Shown here in pieces: positions 9,201-17,092 of a stretch of 64,000 bases of DNA. Position numbers and translations under genes: made by a program. Numbering within the stretch: position 1 is the stretch's first letter; every line of letters begins with the position of its first letter. This DNA comes from Streptomyces sp. IMTB 2501 (lineage in GTDB: Bacteria > Actinomycetota > Actinomycetes > Streptomycetales > Streptomycetaceae), in the NCBI RefSeq assembly GCF_001953885.1, contig NZ_MQUS01000018.1, forward strand, positions 79,493-143,492. Direction: 5' to 3'. The notes beneath the pieces were generated by a model that had not been told where the DNA came from, did not search any database, and was given only the letters and a program-made list of their open reading frames with translations.

Positions 9201-10708
9201 GGATCAAGGCCTACAAGGTCTACCTCAGCGACGACGGCAAGAACTGGGGCAGCCCCGTCAGGACCGGCCAACTCCCCAGCGCCCGCGGCATCCAGGGCAT
9301 CGACCTGACCGCGACCACGGCCCGTTACGTCCGCCTCGAAGCGGACTCCACCTGGGCCGCCTCGACCGACACCACCCGTTACCAGCGGCTGCGCATCGAC
9401 GAGGCCTGGATAGGGACGTCGTACGCCACCCCGGCGGCCACGTACACCCCCGATTCCGGCAACGGGCAGTCCCTGCGCCCGGCCATGGGCTGGAGCAGCT
9501 GGAGTTTCGTACGGCGGGAGCCCACCGAGGCGAAGATCGAGGCACAGGCCGACGCCCTGGCGGCGAGCGGTCTGAAGGACCACGGTTTCGGCTACGTCAA
9601 CCTCGACGACTTCTGGCAGAAGTGCGATTCCAACGGGTTCGCCGTGGACTCCTACGGCCGCTGGACGGTGGATGCCGCCAGGTTCCCGGGCGGCATCAAG
9701 GCCCTCGCCGACCATGTCCACGCCAGGGGCCTGAAGTTCGGCTTCTATGTCACCCCAGGCATCGCCAGGAACGCCGTCCTGAAGAACACCCCGGTCGACG
9801 GCACGCCGTACCACGCCAAGGACATCGCCGACACCTCGAAGACCGAGAAGAACTACAACTGCAAGAACATGTACTACCTCGACTACTCGAAGCCCGGTGC
9901 CCAGGAATTCGTCAACTCCTGGGCCAGGCAGTTCGCTTCGTGGGGTGTCGACTACCTGAAGATCGACGGCGTGGGCAGCCAGGACATCCCCGACGTCCGG
10001 GCCTGGGACAAGGCCCTGCGCGCCACCGGCCGGCCGATCACCTTCGCCCTGTCCAACAACCTCCCCCTCGACCACGCCTCCACCTGGCGCGCCCTCGCCA
10101 ACAGCTGGCGCACCCAGGGCGACGTCGAGTGCTACTGCGGGCCCGGGGACCACGGCAGCGGCTATCCGCTGACCGACTGGTCGCATGTCTCGGCGCGTTT
10201 CGACGCGGCCGCGTCCTGGCAGCCGTACGCCGGACCCGGCGGCTGGAACGACCTGGACTCGCTGGAGATCGGCAACGGCGACCAGGCCGGTCTCACGGCC
10301 GACCAGCGCCGCTCTCACCTCACCCTGTGGTCGATGGCGGCCGCACCGCTGCTGCTGGGCACCGACCTCACCCACCTCGACCCGGCCGACAGGGCGATGC
10401 TCACCAACGACCGGCTGATCGGCGTCGACCAGGACGGAGTGGCCGCGCGCCGGATCGTGAAGAGCGGCGTCCAGCAGGTCTGGAGCAAGCGTGAGAGCGG
10501 CGGTTCCTATGTGGTGGCGCTGTTCAACACCGGTGCGTCCGGCAGCGCGACGGTCTCCGTGAACTGGTCGCAGGTCGGCTTCACCGGCTCCGGCGACGTC
10601 ACGGACCTCTGGTCCGGTGCCCACAAGGGCGTGATCGCCGATTCCTACAGCGCGACGCTGCGGCCGGGCGAAACCCGGCTGATCCGTGTGAACCCGGTCA
10701 ACAGCTAG
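6209..10708 (+). CDS. Giant multimodular secreted glycosidase GH28-GH29-CBM32-GH27
   Basis: 1499 residues from a GTG with AGAGGAG upstream. In order: signal peptide (1-32); a GH28/pectate-lyase-3 right-handed beta-helix (about 45-515; YDVRAFGAKGDG, NDDALVFKSD, GSETCGDF); a GH29-like alpha-fucosidase barrel (about 520-915; GLFLHWGLR, likely nucleophile Asp684 in GFWIDND); an F5/8 type C/CBM32 domain (about 925-1073); and a GH27 alpha-galactosidase (about 1090-1499; MGWSSWSF, nucleophile-type Asp1253 in YLKID, LLLGTDL). The usual GH28 GHG motif is replaced by CCNAL, so that module may be non-canonical. Predicted to attack branched pectic polysaccharide outside the cell. Confidence 0.85.
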   Translation: MKPHIAGPRRAAAIVLCALAVVLGLSHPSALAAPHPATPRPATVYDVRAFGAKGDGSANDTPAIDKAVTAANAAGGGTVRFPAGTYKSGNTIHMKSHVTLQVDRGATIQGSSANMYDPPESNPNDKYQDYGHSHFHNAMIYGDKLTDIGFTGDGVIDGAGSLITGNPRSGQADKILSLTRCDGLRLGDGLTLRRGGHFAALINGCANVVSDRLTIDTASDRDGWNVISTTNVAITDAHIAANDDALVFKSDYALGARLPNGHVRVSGSVLSARCCNALMFGSETCGDFSDYQFEKIRIEGADKSGLGMVSMDGAKISDVHYRDITMTNVHSPIMEKIGTRRRCGNSPGVGSISDVTYDNITATGNSPSFSPTLWGENGHPISGVTFTDVNITVPGGNGTMSTGVPSNDPKDYDPKSIGTRPAYGWYLHNADGIQLTDSSVRSAADDGRPAVIADTASDVRLTRFTARKGTRSPHDIGFQNVTGYCLTDSHTTTGGTLRVSASGSSEHCGTPARPLDLENPRQAFLRASVGGLFLHWGLRTAPAHTNCGAWEKDVTSGGWTPDYWVGEARKLHTQYLVLATFHSRLGYARPWPSKIPGSCSTKRDFLGELINAAKAKGMKVILYMTDDPQWHDEGGHEWLDSAAYSAYKGTNVDLTTRDGFGQFSYDNFFEVMDRYPDLGGFWIDNDNDYWLTHNLYQQIYQKRPNYTLSNNNEDTPIMDMISNEQKTEMTPAYDYPQALYTAQPRLTEADFKLPSTGAWWYDGSDPTVDRGLTLGRLVTNAGSSVKALMAETAQVNGKFPANQAAFNTFADGYLDPIWESLHGTEGGGYMYGGLKPGFWNDGAHGVTTIAKDDPDRQYIHVLTPPSTSTLRIRDNGYRIASVTNLRTGAPVSWTQSGGALTLTGLGGWDPYDTVFKVITAGRQGIATGVKVTASASASGHPGSAASDGDYLTYWDNGKTLPVTLTFDLGTARKVQYLGLNQREDSVAYARSATEQSARIKAYKVYLSDDGKNWGSPVRTGQLPSARGIQGIDLTATTARYVRLEADSTWAASTDTTRYQRLRIDEAWIGTSYATPAATYTPDSGNGQSLRPAMGWSSWSFVRREPTEAKIEAQADALAASGLKDHGFGYVNLDDFWQKCDSNGFAVDSYGRWTVDAARFPGGIKALADHVHARGLKFGFYVTPGIARNAVLKNTPVDGTPYHAKDIADTSKTEKNYNCKNMYYLDYSKPGAQEFVNSWARQFASWGVDYLKIDGVGSQDIPDVRAWDKALRATGRPITFALSNNLPLDHASTWRALANSWRTQGDVECYCGPGDHGSGYPLTDWSHVSARFDAAASWQPYAGPGGWNDLDSLEIGNGDQAGLTADQRRSHLTLWSMAAAPLLLGTDLTHLDPADRAMLTNDRLIGVDQDGVAARRIVKSGVQQVWSKRESGGSYVVALFNTGASGSATVSVNWSQVGFTGSGDVTDLWSGAHKGVIADSYSATLRPGETRLIRVNPVNS

Positions 10709-10722
10709 CCGAGGGGACCCTC

Positions 10723-12753
10723 ATGAAACACGAAAGAACACTCGTCCGCGCCCTCTCCCTGGCCCTCGCCGTGCCCCTCGTCGCGCTGAGCCACGGCACC
10801 GCGAGCGCGGCCACCGACTACCAGGCCGAGGACGCCCTGATCTCCCAGGGCGCCGTCGCCACCAACCACACCGGCTACACCGGCACCGGCTTCGTCGACT
10901 ACACCAACATCAAGGGCTCCTATGTGGAGTTCACGGTCGACGCGGCCGCCGCCGGGCCCGCGTCGGTCACCCTGCGCTACGCCAACGGCACCAGCACCGA
11001 CCGGCCGATGGACCTCTCCGTCGACGGGACCGTCGTCGCGCCCGCCGTCTCCTTCCCGGCGACCGCCGACTGGAACACCTGGGCGTCCAAGTCCGTCAGC
11101 GTCACCCTGAAGGCGGGCAGCAACAAGATCCGGGCGACCGCCACCACGGCCGCCGGCGGCCCCAACCTCGACCGCATCAGCCTCGGTACCCCGTCCGACA
11201 CCCAGGCTCCCACCCGTCCCGGGCAGCCCTCCTGCTCGGACATCGGCGAGGACCGCCTGACCCTGTCCTGGGGTGCGTCGACGGACGACACAGGGGTGGC
11301 GGCGTACGACCTGTACGAGCATGGAAACAAGCTGGGCGAGGCGCCCGGTGACACCACCACGAAGACACTGACCGGGCTCGCCCCGAACACCACCTACGAC
11401 CTCACGGTCATCGCCCGTGACGCGGCCGGCAACACCTCGCCCGCCAGCCCGGTCGTCGACTGCACGACCAGGCCCAGCTCCGACACCACCCCGCCGACCG
11501 CACCCGGTACATTGCGCTCAGCCGGCATCACATCGAACACGGTCGACCTCAGCTGGGGTGCCTCCACCGACGACCGGGCCGTCACCGCCTACGACATCCG
11601 CAGCGGCACCACCGTCTACAAGACCGTCACCGACGGCACGTCCACCACGCTCACCGGGCTCGCCTGCAACAGCCCCTACGCCCTGAACGTCGCCGCTCGC
11701 GACGCCGCCGGCAATGTCTCCCCGCCGAGCAACACGGTGTCCTTCACCACCAAGGCCTGCGCCACCGACGGCGGTGTCCCGTCCTCCATCGCCACGCTCT
11801 CCACCGGCTGGACCATCCCGTGGGGCACCTACTGGCTGCCCGACGGAAAGACCGCACTGGTCACGGAGCGGGACGACTTCCGGGTCTGGAAGGTCACCAA
11901 GGACGGGACCAGGACCCAGGTCGGCACCGTCCCCGAAGCCGTCACCACCAACGGCGAGGGCGGCCTCCTCGGCGTCGCGGTCGACCCCCAGTGGCAGACG
12001 AACCACTACGTCTACTTCATGCACACCGCCGCCGAGGGGAACCGGGTCGTGCGCATGACCTACGACGGCACGAAGCTCGGCGACTACAAGATCCTGCTGC
12101 AGGGCATCAAGAAGAACCGGTACCACAACGGCGGCCGCCTCGCCTTCGGCCCCGACGGCTACCTCTACGTCTCCACCGGCGAGGCCCAGCAACCCGACCT
12201 CGCCCAGGACAAGAACTCCCTCAACGGCAAGATCCTGCGTATGACCACCGACGGCAGGCCGGCCCCCGGCAACCCGTTCGGCAACTACGTCTACTCGTAC
12301 GGCCACCGCAACCCGCAGGGCCTCGCCTTCGACCGCAACGGCCGGCTGTGGGAGGCGGAGTTCGGCAACAGTTCCAAGGACGAGCTGAACCTCATCAAGC
12401 CCGGCGCCGACTACGGCTGGCCCCTCTGCGAGGGCAGCTGCAACGTCGCCGGCATGACCAACCCCAAGGCCACCTGGAACGTGAACGAGGCCTCGCCGAG
12501 CGGCATCGCGATCGTCCGCAACGTCGTCTACATGGCCTCCCTGCGCGGCGAACGCCTGTGGCGCATCCCCATCAACGGCGGCACCGAGAGCGTCGGCACC
12601 CCGACCGCGTACTACGTCGGCACCTACGGCCGGCTGCGTACCGTCACCAAGGTGCCGGGCGCCGACCAGCTGTGGCTGTCCACCACCAACTGCGACAACA
12701 ACGGAGGTGCCGCGGACGGATCCGACAAGATCTTCCGGGTGACCATCAGCTGA
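10723..12753 (+). CDS. Secreted CBM35-Fn3-Fn3-PQQ-type sugar dehydrogenase
   Basis: 676 residues: Sec signal (1-29, ending ASA); a CBM35/CBM6-like domain (about 32-155, starting YQAEDALIS); two Fn3 repeats (about 160-251 and 254-340, each with LSWGASTDD); and a glucose/sorbosone dehydrogenase beta-propeller (about 348-676). In the propeller, EGGLLGVAVDP, His468 in HNGGRLAFGPDG, Arg529-Asn530 in GHRNPQGLAF, and DELNLIKPGADYGWP match soluble PQQ-glucose dehydrogenase and AA12 pyranose dehydrogenases; the His and Arg-Asn are PQQ-site positions in that family. It follows the pqq and pectin genes on the same strand. Oxidation of released sugar is inferred; the substrate is unknown. Confidence 0.85.
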   Translation: MKHERTLVRALSLALAVPLVALSHGTASAATDYQAEDALISQGAVATNHTGYTGTGFVDYTNIKGSYVEFTVDAAAAGPASVTLRYANGTSTDRPMDLSVDGTVVAPAVSFPATADWNTWASKSVSVTLKAGSNKIRATATTAAGGPNLDRISLGTPSDTQAPTRPGQPSCSDIGEDRLTLSWGASTDDTGVAAYDLYEHGNKLGEAPGDTTTKTLTGLAPNTTYDLTVIARDAAGNTSPASPVVDCTTRPSSDTTPPTAPGTLRSAGITSNTVDLSWGASTDDRAVTAYDIRSGTTVYKTVTDGTSTTLTGLACNSPYALNVAARDAAGNVSPPSNTVSFTTKACATDGGVPSSIATLSTGWTIPWGTYWLPDGKTALVTERDDFRVWKVTKDGTRTQVGTVPEAVTTNGEGGLLGVAVDPQWQTNHYVYFMHTAAEGNRVVRMTYDGTKLGDYKILLQGIKKNRYHNGGRLAFGPDGYLYVSTGEAQQPDLAQDKNSLNGKILRMTTDGRPAPGNPFGNYVYSYGHRNPQGLAFDRNGRLWEAEFGNSSKDELNLIKPGADYGWPLCEGSCNVAGMTNPKATWNVNEASPSGIAIVRNVVYMASLRGERLWRIPINGGTESVGTPTAYYVGTYGRLRTVTKVPGADQLWLSTTNCDNNGGAADGSDKIFRVTIS

Positions 12754-12781
12754 GGCCGACCGGAGCGGAGTTGACGTCGCG

Positions 12782-14608
12782 TCAGGTGTGGTAGAGGGCC
12801 TCGACCTCGGTGTCGTACGCCTTCTCGATCGCCTTCCGCTTCAGCTTCAACGACGGTGTGAGCAGGCCGTGTTCCTCGGTGAACGGCTGCGCGAGGATAC
12901 GGAAGGTACGGATCGACTCGGCCTGCGAGACGAGGGTGTTGGCGGCGACCACCGCCCGCCGCACCTCCGTCTCCAGGTCCGGGTCGCGCACCAGCTGAGC
13001 CGGGGTCATCCTCGGCTTTCCGCGCATCTGCAGCCAGTGCTCTACGGCCTCCTGGTCGAGGGTGACCAGGGCGGCGATGTAGGGGCGGTCGTTGCCGACG
13101 ACGATGCACTGGTTGATCAGCGGATGGTCGCGGACCCGTTCCTCCAGCACACCGGGGGAGACGCTCTTGCCGCCGGAGGTCACGAGGATCTCCTTCTTGC
13201 GGCCGGTGATGGTCAGATAGCCGTCCTCGTCGAGCGAGCCGAGGTCGCCGGTGGCCAGCCAGCCCTCGTGCAGGGTCTCGTCGGTGGCCTTCGGGTTGTT
13301 GAGATAGCCCTGGAAGACGTTGCCGCCGTGCAGCCAGATCTCCCCGTCGTCGGCGATGTGCACGGTCACGCCCGGGATGGCCTGGCCGACGGTGCCGTAG
13401 CGGGTGCGCTCGGGCGGGTTGGCGGTCGCGGCGGCCGTCGACTCGGTCAGGCCGTAGCCCTCGTAGATCTGCACACCGGCACCCGCGAAGAACAGACCCA
13501 GCCGGCGGTCCATGCCCGAACCGCCGGACATCGCGTTGCGGATCCGGCCGCCCATCGCCGTGCGGACCTTGGAGTAGACGAGCTTGTCGAAGAGCTGGTG
13601 CTGCATGCGCAGCCCCGCCGACGGGCCGGGCCCGGTGCCCCACGCCTTGGCCTCCACGGCCTCCGCGTACTTCACCGCGATGTCGACGGCCTTCTCGAAC
13701 GGCCCCGACTTGCCGTCCTTCTCGGCCTTCCGGCGGGACGCGTTGAACACCTTCTCGAAGATGTACGGCACCGCGAGGATGAACGTCGGCTTGAACGCGG
13801 CGAGATCGGGCAGCAGGGCGGCGGCGTGCAGCTGCGGCTGGTGCCCGAAGCGGACCTTGCCGCGGATCGCCGCGATCTCCACCATCCGCCCGAAGACGTG
13901 CGCGAGCGGCAGGAACAGCAGCGTGGACGCCTCGTCGCCCTTCTTGGAGTGGAACACCGGCTCCCAGCGCCGGACCATGGTGTCCGCCTCGAACATGAAG
14001 TTCGCATGGGAGATGACACAGCCCTTGGGACGGCCGGTGGTGCCCGAGGTGTAGATGATGGTGGCGATCGAGTCCGGGGTGACCGCCTGCCGGTGCCGGT
14101 GCACCAGCTCGTCGTCGAGGTGCGCCCCCGCGTCGTACAGCTCCTGCACACAGCCCGAGTCCAGCTGCCAGAGCTGGCGCAGCTGCGGGAGGCGGCCGAT
14201 GACGGTCGCGATGGTCATCGCGTGGTCCTCGTGCTCCACGATCGCCGCGGACACCTCGGCGTCGTAGAGCATCCAGAAGCACTGCTCGGCCGAGGACGTG
14301 GGGTAGATGGGCACCACCTGGGCGCCGATCGCCCACAGTGCGAAGTCGAACAGGGTCCACTCGTACCGGGTGCGGGACATGATCGCGACGCGGTCGCCGA
14401 AGCGGATGCCGCGCGCCAGGAGGCCCTTGGCGAGGGCCAGGACCTCGTCGCGGAACTCGGTGGTGGTCACGTCCCGCCACTGCCCGGAGGCGTCCTTGCG
14501 GCCGAGGGCCACGTGCGTGGGGTCCGTCTGGGCATGTTCGAAGACCACGTCGGCCAGACCGCCCACGGGCGGTGCCGACGTGAGCGGCGGGTTGGTGAAC
14601 TCGCGCAA
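12782..14608 (-). CDS. Long-chain fatty acid-CoA ligase (AMP-forming)
   Basis: 608 residues, the usual FadD15/FACL length. It activates fatty acids to acyl-CoA through an acyl-AMP. Visible: the P-loop-like IIYTSGTTGRPKGCVISHANF (A3 motif), YGLTESTAA, WLATGDLGSLDEDGYL, ITGRKKEILVTSGGK, and a C-terminal LKLKRKAIEKAY segment. Cytosolic or membrane-associated. Convergent with the PQQ enzyme gene. A TetR-like palindrome lies about 175 bases upstream of the ATG and may control it. Confidence 0.93.
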   Translation of the reverse strand: MREFTNPPLTSAPPVGGLADVVFEHAQTDPTHVALGRKDASGQWRDVTTTEFRDEVLALAKGLLARGIRFGDRVAIMSRTRYEWTLFDFALWAIGAQVVPIYPTSSAEQCFWMLYDAEVSAAIVEHEDHAMTIATVIGRLPQLRQLWQLDSGCVQELYDAGAHLDDELVHRHRQAVTPDSIATIIYTSGTTGRPKGCVISHANFMFEADTMVRRWEPVFHSKKGDEASTLLFLPLAHVFGRMVEIAAIRGKVRFGHQPQLHAAALLPDLAAFKPTFILAVPYIFEKVFNASRRKAEKDGKSGPFEKAVDIAVKYAEAVEAKAWGTGPGPSAGLRMQHQLFDKLVYSKVRTAMGGRIRNAMSGGSGMDRRLGLFFAGAGVQIYEGYGLTESTAAATANPPERTRYGTVGQAIPGVTVHIADDGEIWLHGGNVFQGYLNNPKATDETLHEGWLATGDLGSLDEDGYLTITGRKKEILVTSGGKSVSPGVLEERVRDHPLINQCIVVGNDRPYIAALVTLDQEAVEHWLQMRGKPRMTPAQLVRDPDLETEVRRAVVAANTLVSQAESIRTFRILAQPFTEEHGLLTPSLKLKRKAIEKAYDTEVEALYHT

Positions 14609-14781
14609 ACCTCGCTCCCCGATCCTCGCTGCATGGTCACGCCCGTGATGCTCGGCACAGCGCGGTGAAAGCTACCCCACGCCGTCATCGGGCGGGAGGG
14701 GGTCGGAAACCGAGCAAACCACACGTTCCTCCCGAGTGGTGACCGGAAAATGCCCTCACATGGGGAAGGGCCGGACACAAT

Positions 14782-14795
14782 ACTGACGGGTCAGT
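14782..14795. promoter_or_regulatory. TetR-type operator candidate upstream of acyl-CoA synthetase
   Basis: ACTGACGGGTCAGT has perfect 6-bp arms (ACTGAC/GTCAGT) and is followed by AAGT. It differs from the palindrome at 1693 by one base. Its position fits control of the synthetase gene on the minus strand. Confidence 0.5.
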
Positions 14796-14837
14796 AAGTT
14801 TCGGTGCCGTAATCTCCACCGAATCTGTACGCGTCGA

Positions 14838-16030
14838 TTACGGCGCACATCGCCCTGATCTGCGCATATAGGGCACCGCCCGGCCGGGTGAGGCACACGG
14901 GCGCCGTGGCCAGCGGCGGGCCGGCACCGCCTGCTCCACCTCCGCGCGGGGCACCTTCGCCGGTGTGCGCCTGCCCACCCGCACGAGCAGCAGTCCCAGC
15001 ATCACCAGCGCGCCGTTCAGGCCCGAGGTGAACGCGGTGTGCAAGGTGTGGTCCGGGAAACCGCCGCGCAGCGCACCGGCGCCGCCGCCCGGCAGCGTGC
15101 CGGTCATCCGCGAGGTGAGTACGGCGCCGAAGACGGCCACGCCGTGCCCGTACCCGAGCCGCCGGACCGTGTTCACCGCGCCGCCCGCCCTCCCGGCCCG
15201 CTCCGAATGCACCGCCGCGAGCACCGCCCCGGCCGCGGCTGGCGGCCGACGCCGACCGGCACGCCCCCGGGCATCAGCGCCGTCCGGCACGCCTGGCACA
15301 GCGTGCCCGAGGCGATCAGCAGCAGCCCGCCGCCCGCCGTCAGCCAGGCCGGCACCCGTGCAGCAGCCGCCCCGCCAGCACCGCGACCACCATCGCCTCC
15401 ACCGTCATCGGCGCCAGCTCAGGCCGCCGCGCACCGTCTGCCAGTCCGGCATCCTGTGCCGCAGCCGCCCCATCAGCACCGGAGAGCCATCGACGCCACC
15501 GTCATTGGCAGCAGCAGCCCGCCGCCCGCCGCCCGCCGTCAGCCAGTCCGGTACCCCGTGCAGCAGCCGCCCCATCAGCGCTGTGACCACCATCGCCTCC
15601 ACCGTCATCGGCGCCAGCTCAGGCCGCCGCGCACCGTCTGCCAGTCCGGTACCTCGTGCAGCAGCCGCCCCATCAGCGCTGTGACCACCATCGCCTCCAC
15701 CGTCATCGGCGCCAGCTCAGGCCGCCGCGCACCGTCTGGCAGTCCGGTACCTCGTGCAGCAGCCGCCCCGCCAGCACCGTGACCACCATCGCCTCCACCG
15801 TCATCGGCGCCAGCTCAGGCCGCCGCGCACCGTCTGCCAGGCCGGCATCCTGTGCCGCAGCCGCCCCGCCAGTACCGCGACCACCATCGACACCACCGTC
15901 ATCGGCAGCAGCGTCAGCCCGCCGCGCACCGGCGTCAGTACCCGCCAGGGTCTGCATCCAGATCGACAGAAACGCGATTCCGCTGAACGCCGGAGACCAC
16001 GCCCTTCCTGCGCCAGGTCAAGAAGGCTCA
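14838..16030 (-). pseudogene. Decayed DHA2-type MFS transporter
   Basis: Read on the minus strand, broken pieces of a 14-helix drug exporter appear in changing frames: FSGIAFLSIWMQTLAG near 15950-16000, then VRGGLTLLPMTVVSMVV with AVLAGRL, then WLTAGGGLLLIASGTLCQA near 15310, and a C-terminal part ERAGRAGGAVNTVRRLGYGHG with HTAFTSGLNGALVMLGLLLV near 15000. No frame is open throughout. The middle has expanded into a tandem repeat whose unit is not a multiple of three. It lies next to a divergent-type LysR gene that may once have controlled it. Confidence 0.75.
15359..15950. repeat. 98-bp tandem repeat, about six units
   Basis: The segment CATCGCCTCCACCGTCATCG recurs at 15391, 15591, 15689 and 15787, with variant copies (CATCGACGCC, CATCGACACC) at 15488 and 15885. 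Spacings are 97, 103, 98, 98 and 98. The central copies are nearly identical over the full unit. The unit encodes one helix-hairpin of the MFS transporter on the minus strand and shifts frame at each copy. Confidence 0.85.
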
Positions 16031-16056
16031 CCTGCCCGATGCCCCGCTGACGCGCC

Positions 16057-16926
16057 TCAGCCGCCCCGTCGGCTCAGGCGCTCTCCGCCCGCCAGGATCG
16101 CCGCCGCGAGGGCGTTCGCGGCCTCCTCGGCGGTGCCCCGGCGGCGGCCGTGGACCAGTACGAAGTCGGTCTTTCCGAGGTCGGGCAGGCCGGCGCGGTC
16201 CGGAAGCCGGAAGAGGCCGGGCGGGATCAGGCGCCTGGAGTGGGCCATCACCCCGAGCCCGGCGCGGGCCGCCGCGATCAGCCCGTTGAGACTGCCGCTG
16301 GTGCACACGATCCGCCAGTCGCGGCCCTCGCGCTCCAGCGCCTGAAGCGCCCGGGCCCGGGTGATGCCGGGCGGGGGATACACGATCAGCGGGACGGGCC
16401 GGTCGGCGTCCAGGCGCAGCCGCTCGGCGCCGATCCACACCAGGTCGTCGCGCCAGACCAGTTCGCCCCGCGGATCCTCCGGGCGCCGCTTGGCCAGCAC
16501 CAGGTCCAGCTTCCCGGCGGCCAGCTGCTCGTGCAGGGTGCCGGACAGCTCCACCGTCAGCTCCAGGTCGACCTCCGGGTGGTCGTAGCGGAAGCCCTCC
16601 AGGATCTCCGGCAGCCGGGTGAGCACGAAGTCCTCCGACGCCCCGAACCGCAGCCGGCCGCGCACCCGGGTGCCGGTGAAGAACGCCGTCGCCTGCTCGT
16701 GGACCTGCAGGATCCGACGGGCGAAGCCGAGCATCGCCTCGCCGTCCTCGGTCAGCTCCACCGCATGGGTGTCCCGGGTGAACAGCTGCCGCCCGGTCGC
16801 GTCCTCCAGCCGGCGCACATGCTGGCTCACCGTGGACTGGCGCAGCCCCAGCCGGTGCGCGGCCTGCGTGAAGCTGAGCGTCTGGGCCACGGCGAGGAAG
16901 GTGCGCAGCTGGGTCGGGTCGTACAC
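16057..16926 (-). CDS. LysR-family transcriptional regulator
   Basis: 289 residues. An N-terminal winged helix-turn-helix (LRTFLAVAQTLSFTQAAHRL, QSTVSQHVRRLE) is followed by a periplasmic-binding-like effector domain (from about 90, GRLRFGASEDFVLTRLPEIL). Divergent from the SBF-like transporter gene, with a short shared promoter region that contains a CGGGATTCCCG palindrome near 16980. By usual LysR logic it probably controls that transporter; it may also be a relic regulator of the decayed MFS gene. Effector unknown. Confidence 0.92.
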   Translation of the reverse strand: MYDPTQLRTFLAVAQTLSFTQAAHRLGLRQSTVSQHVRRLEDATGRQLFTRDTHAVELTEDGEAMLGFARRILQVHEQATAFFTGTRVRGRLRFGASEDFVLTRLPEILEGFRYDHPEVDLELTVELSGTLHEQLAAGKLDLVLAKRRPEDPRGELVWRDDLVWIGAERLRLDADRPVPLIVYPPPGITRARALQALEREGRDWRIVCTSGSLNGLIAAARAGLGVMAHSRRLIPPGLFRLPDRAGLPDLGKTDFVLVHGRRRGTAEEAANALAAAILAGGERLSRRGG

Positions 16927-17092
16927 GGCAGGCAGCCTACCCGGCTATCGGATTTCATGATGACAGTCAGAGTGGTATGCGGGATTCCCGATCGGCGGCC
17001 CGAGGAGGACGATGAAGAGGGGCCCTGCGGGCCTGATGCGGAACGACCTGTCAACGGACGCGTACAGACACGCGCACAGCAATCGGAGCACT

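Noticed and set aside
7234..10494. Long open frames (381 and 669 residues) inside the giant glycosidase, and a 717-residue antisense frame
   Set aside because: Each is Arg/Pro/Ala-rich without any motif, while the main frame has four recognisable domains.
15345..15960. CRISPR array
   Set aside because: Units are about 98 bp and contiguous, with no alternation of short repeats and unique spacers; they encode a degenerate membrane hairpin.
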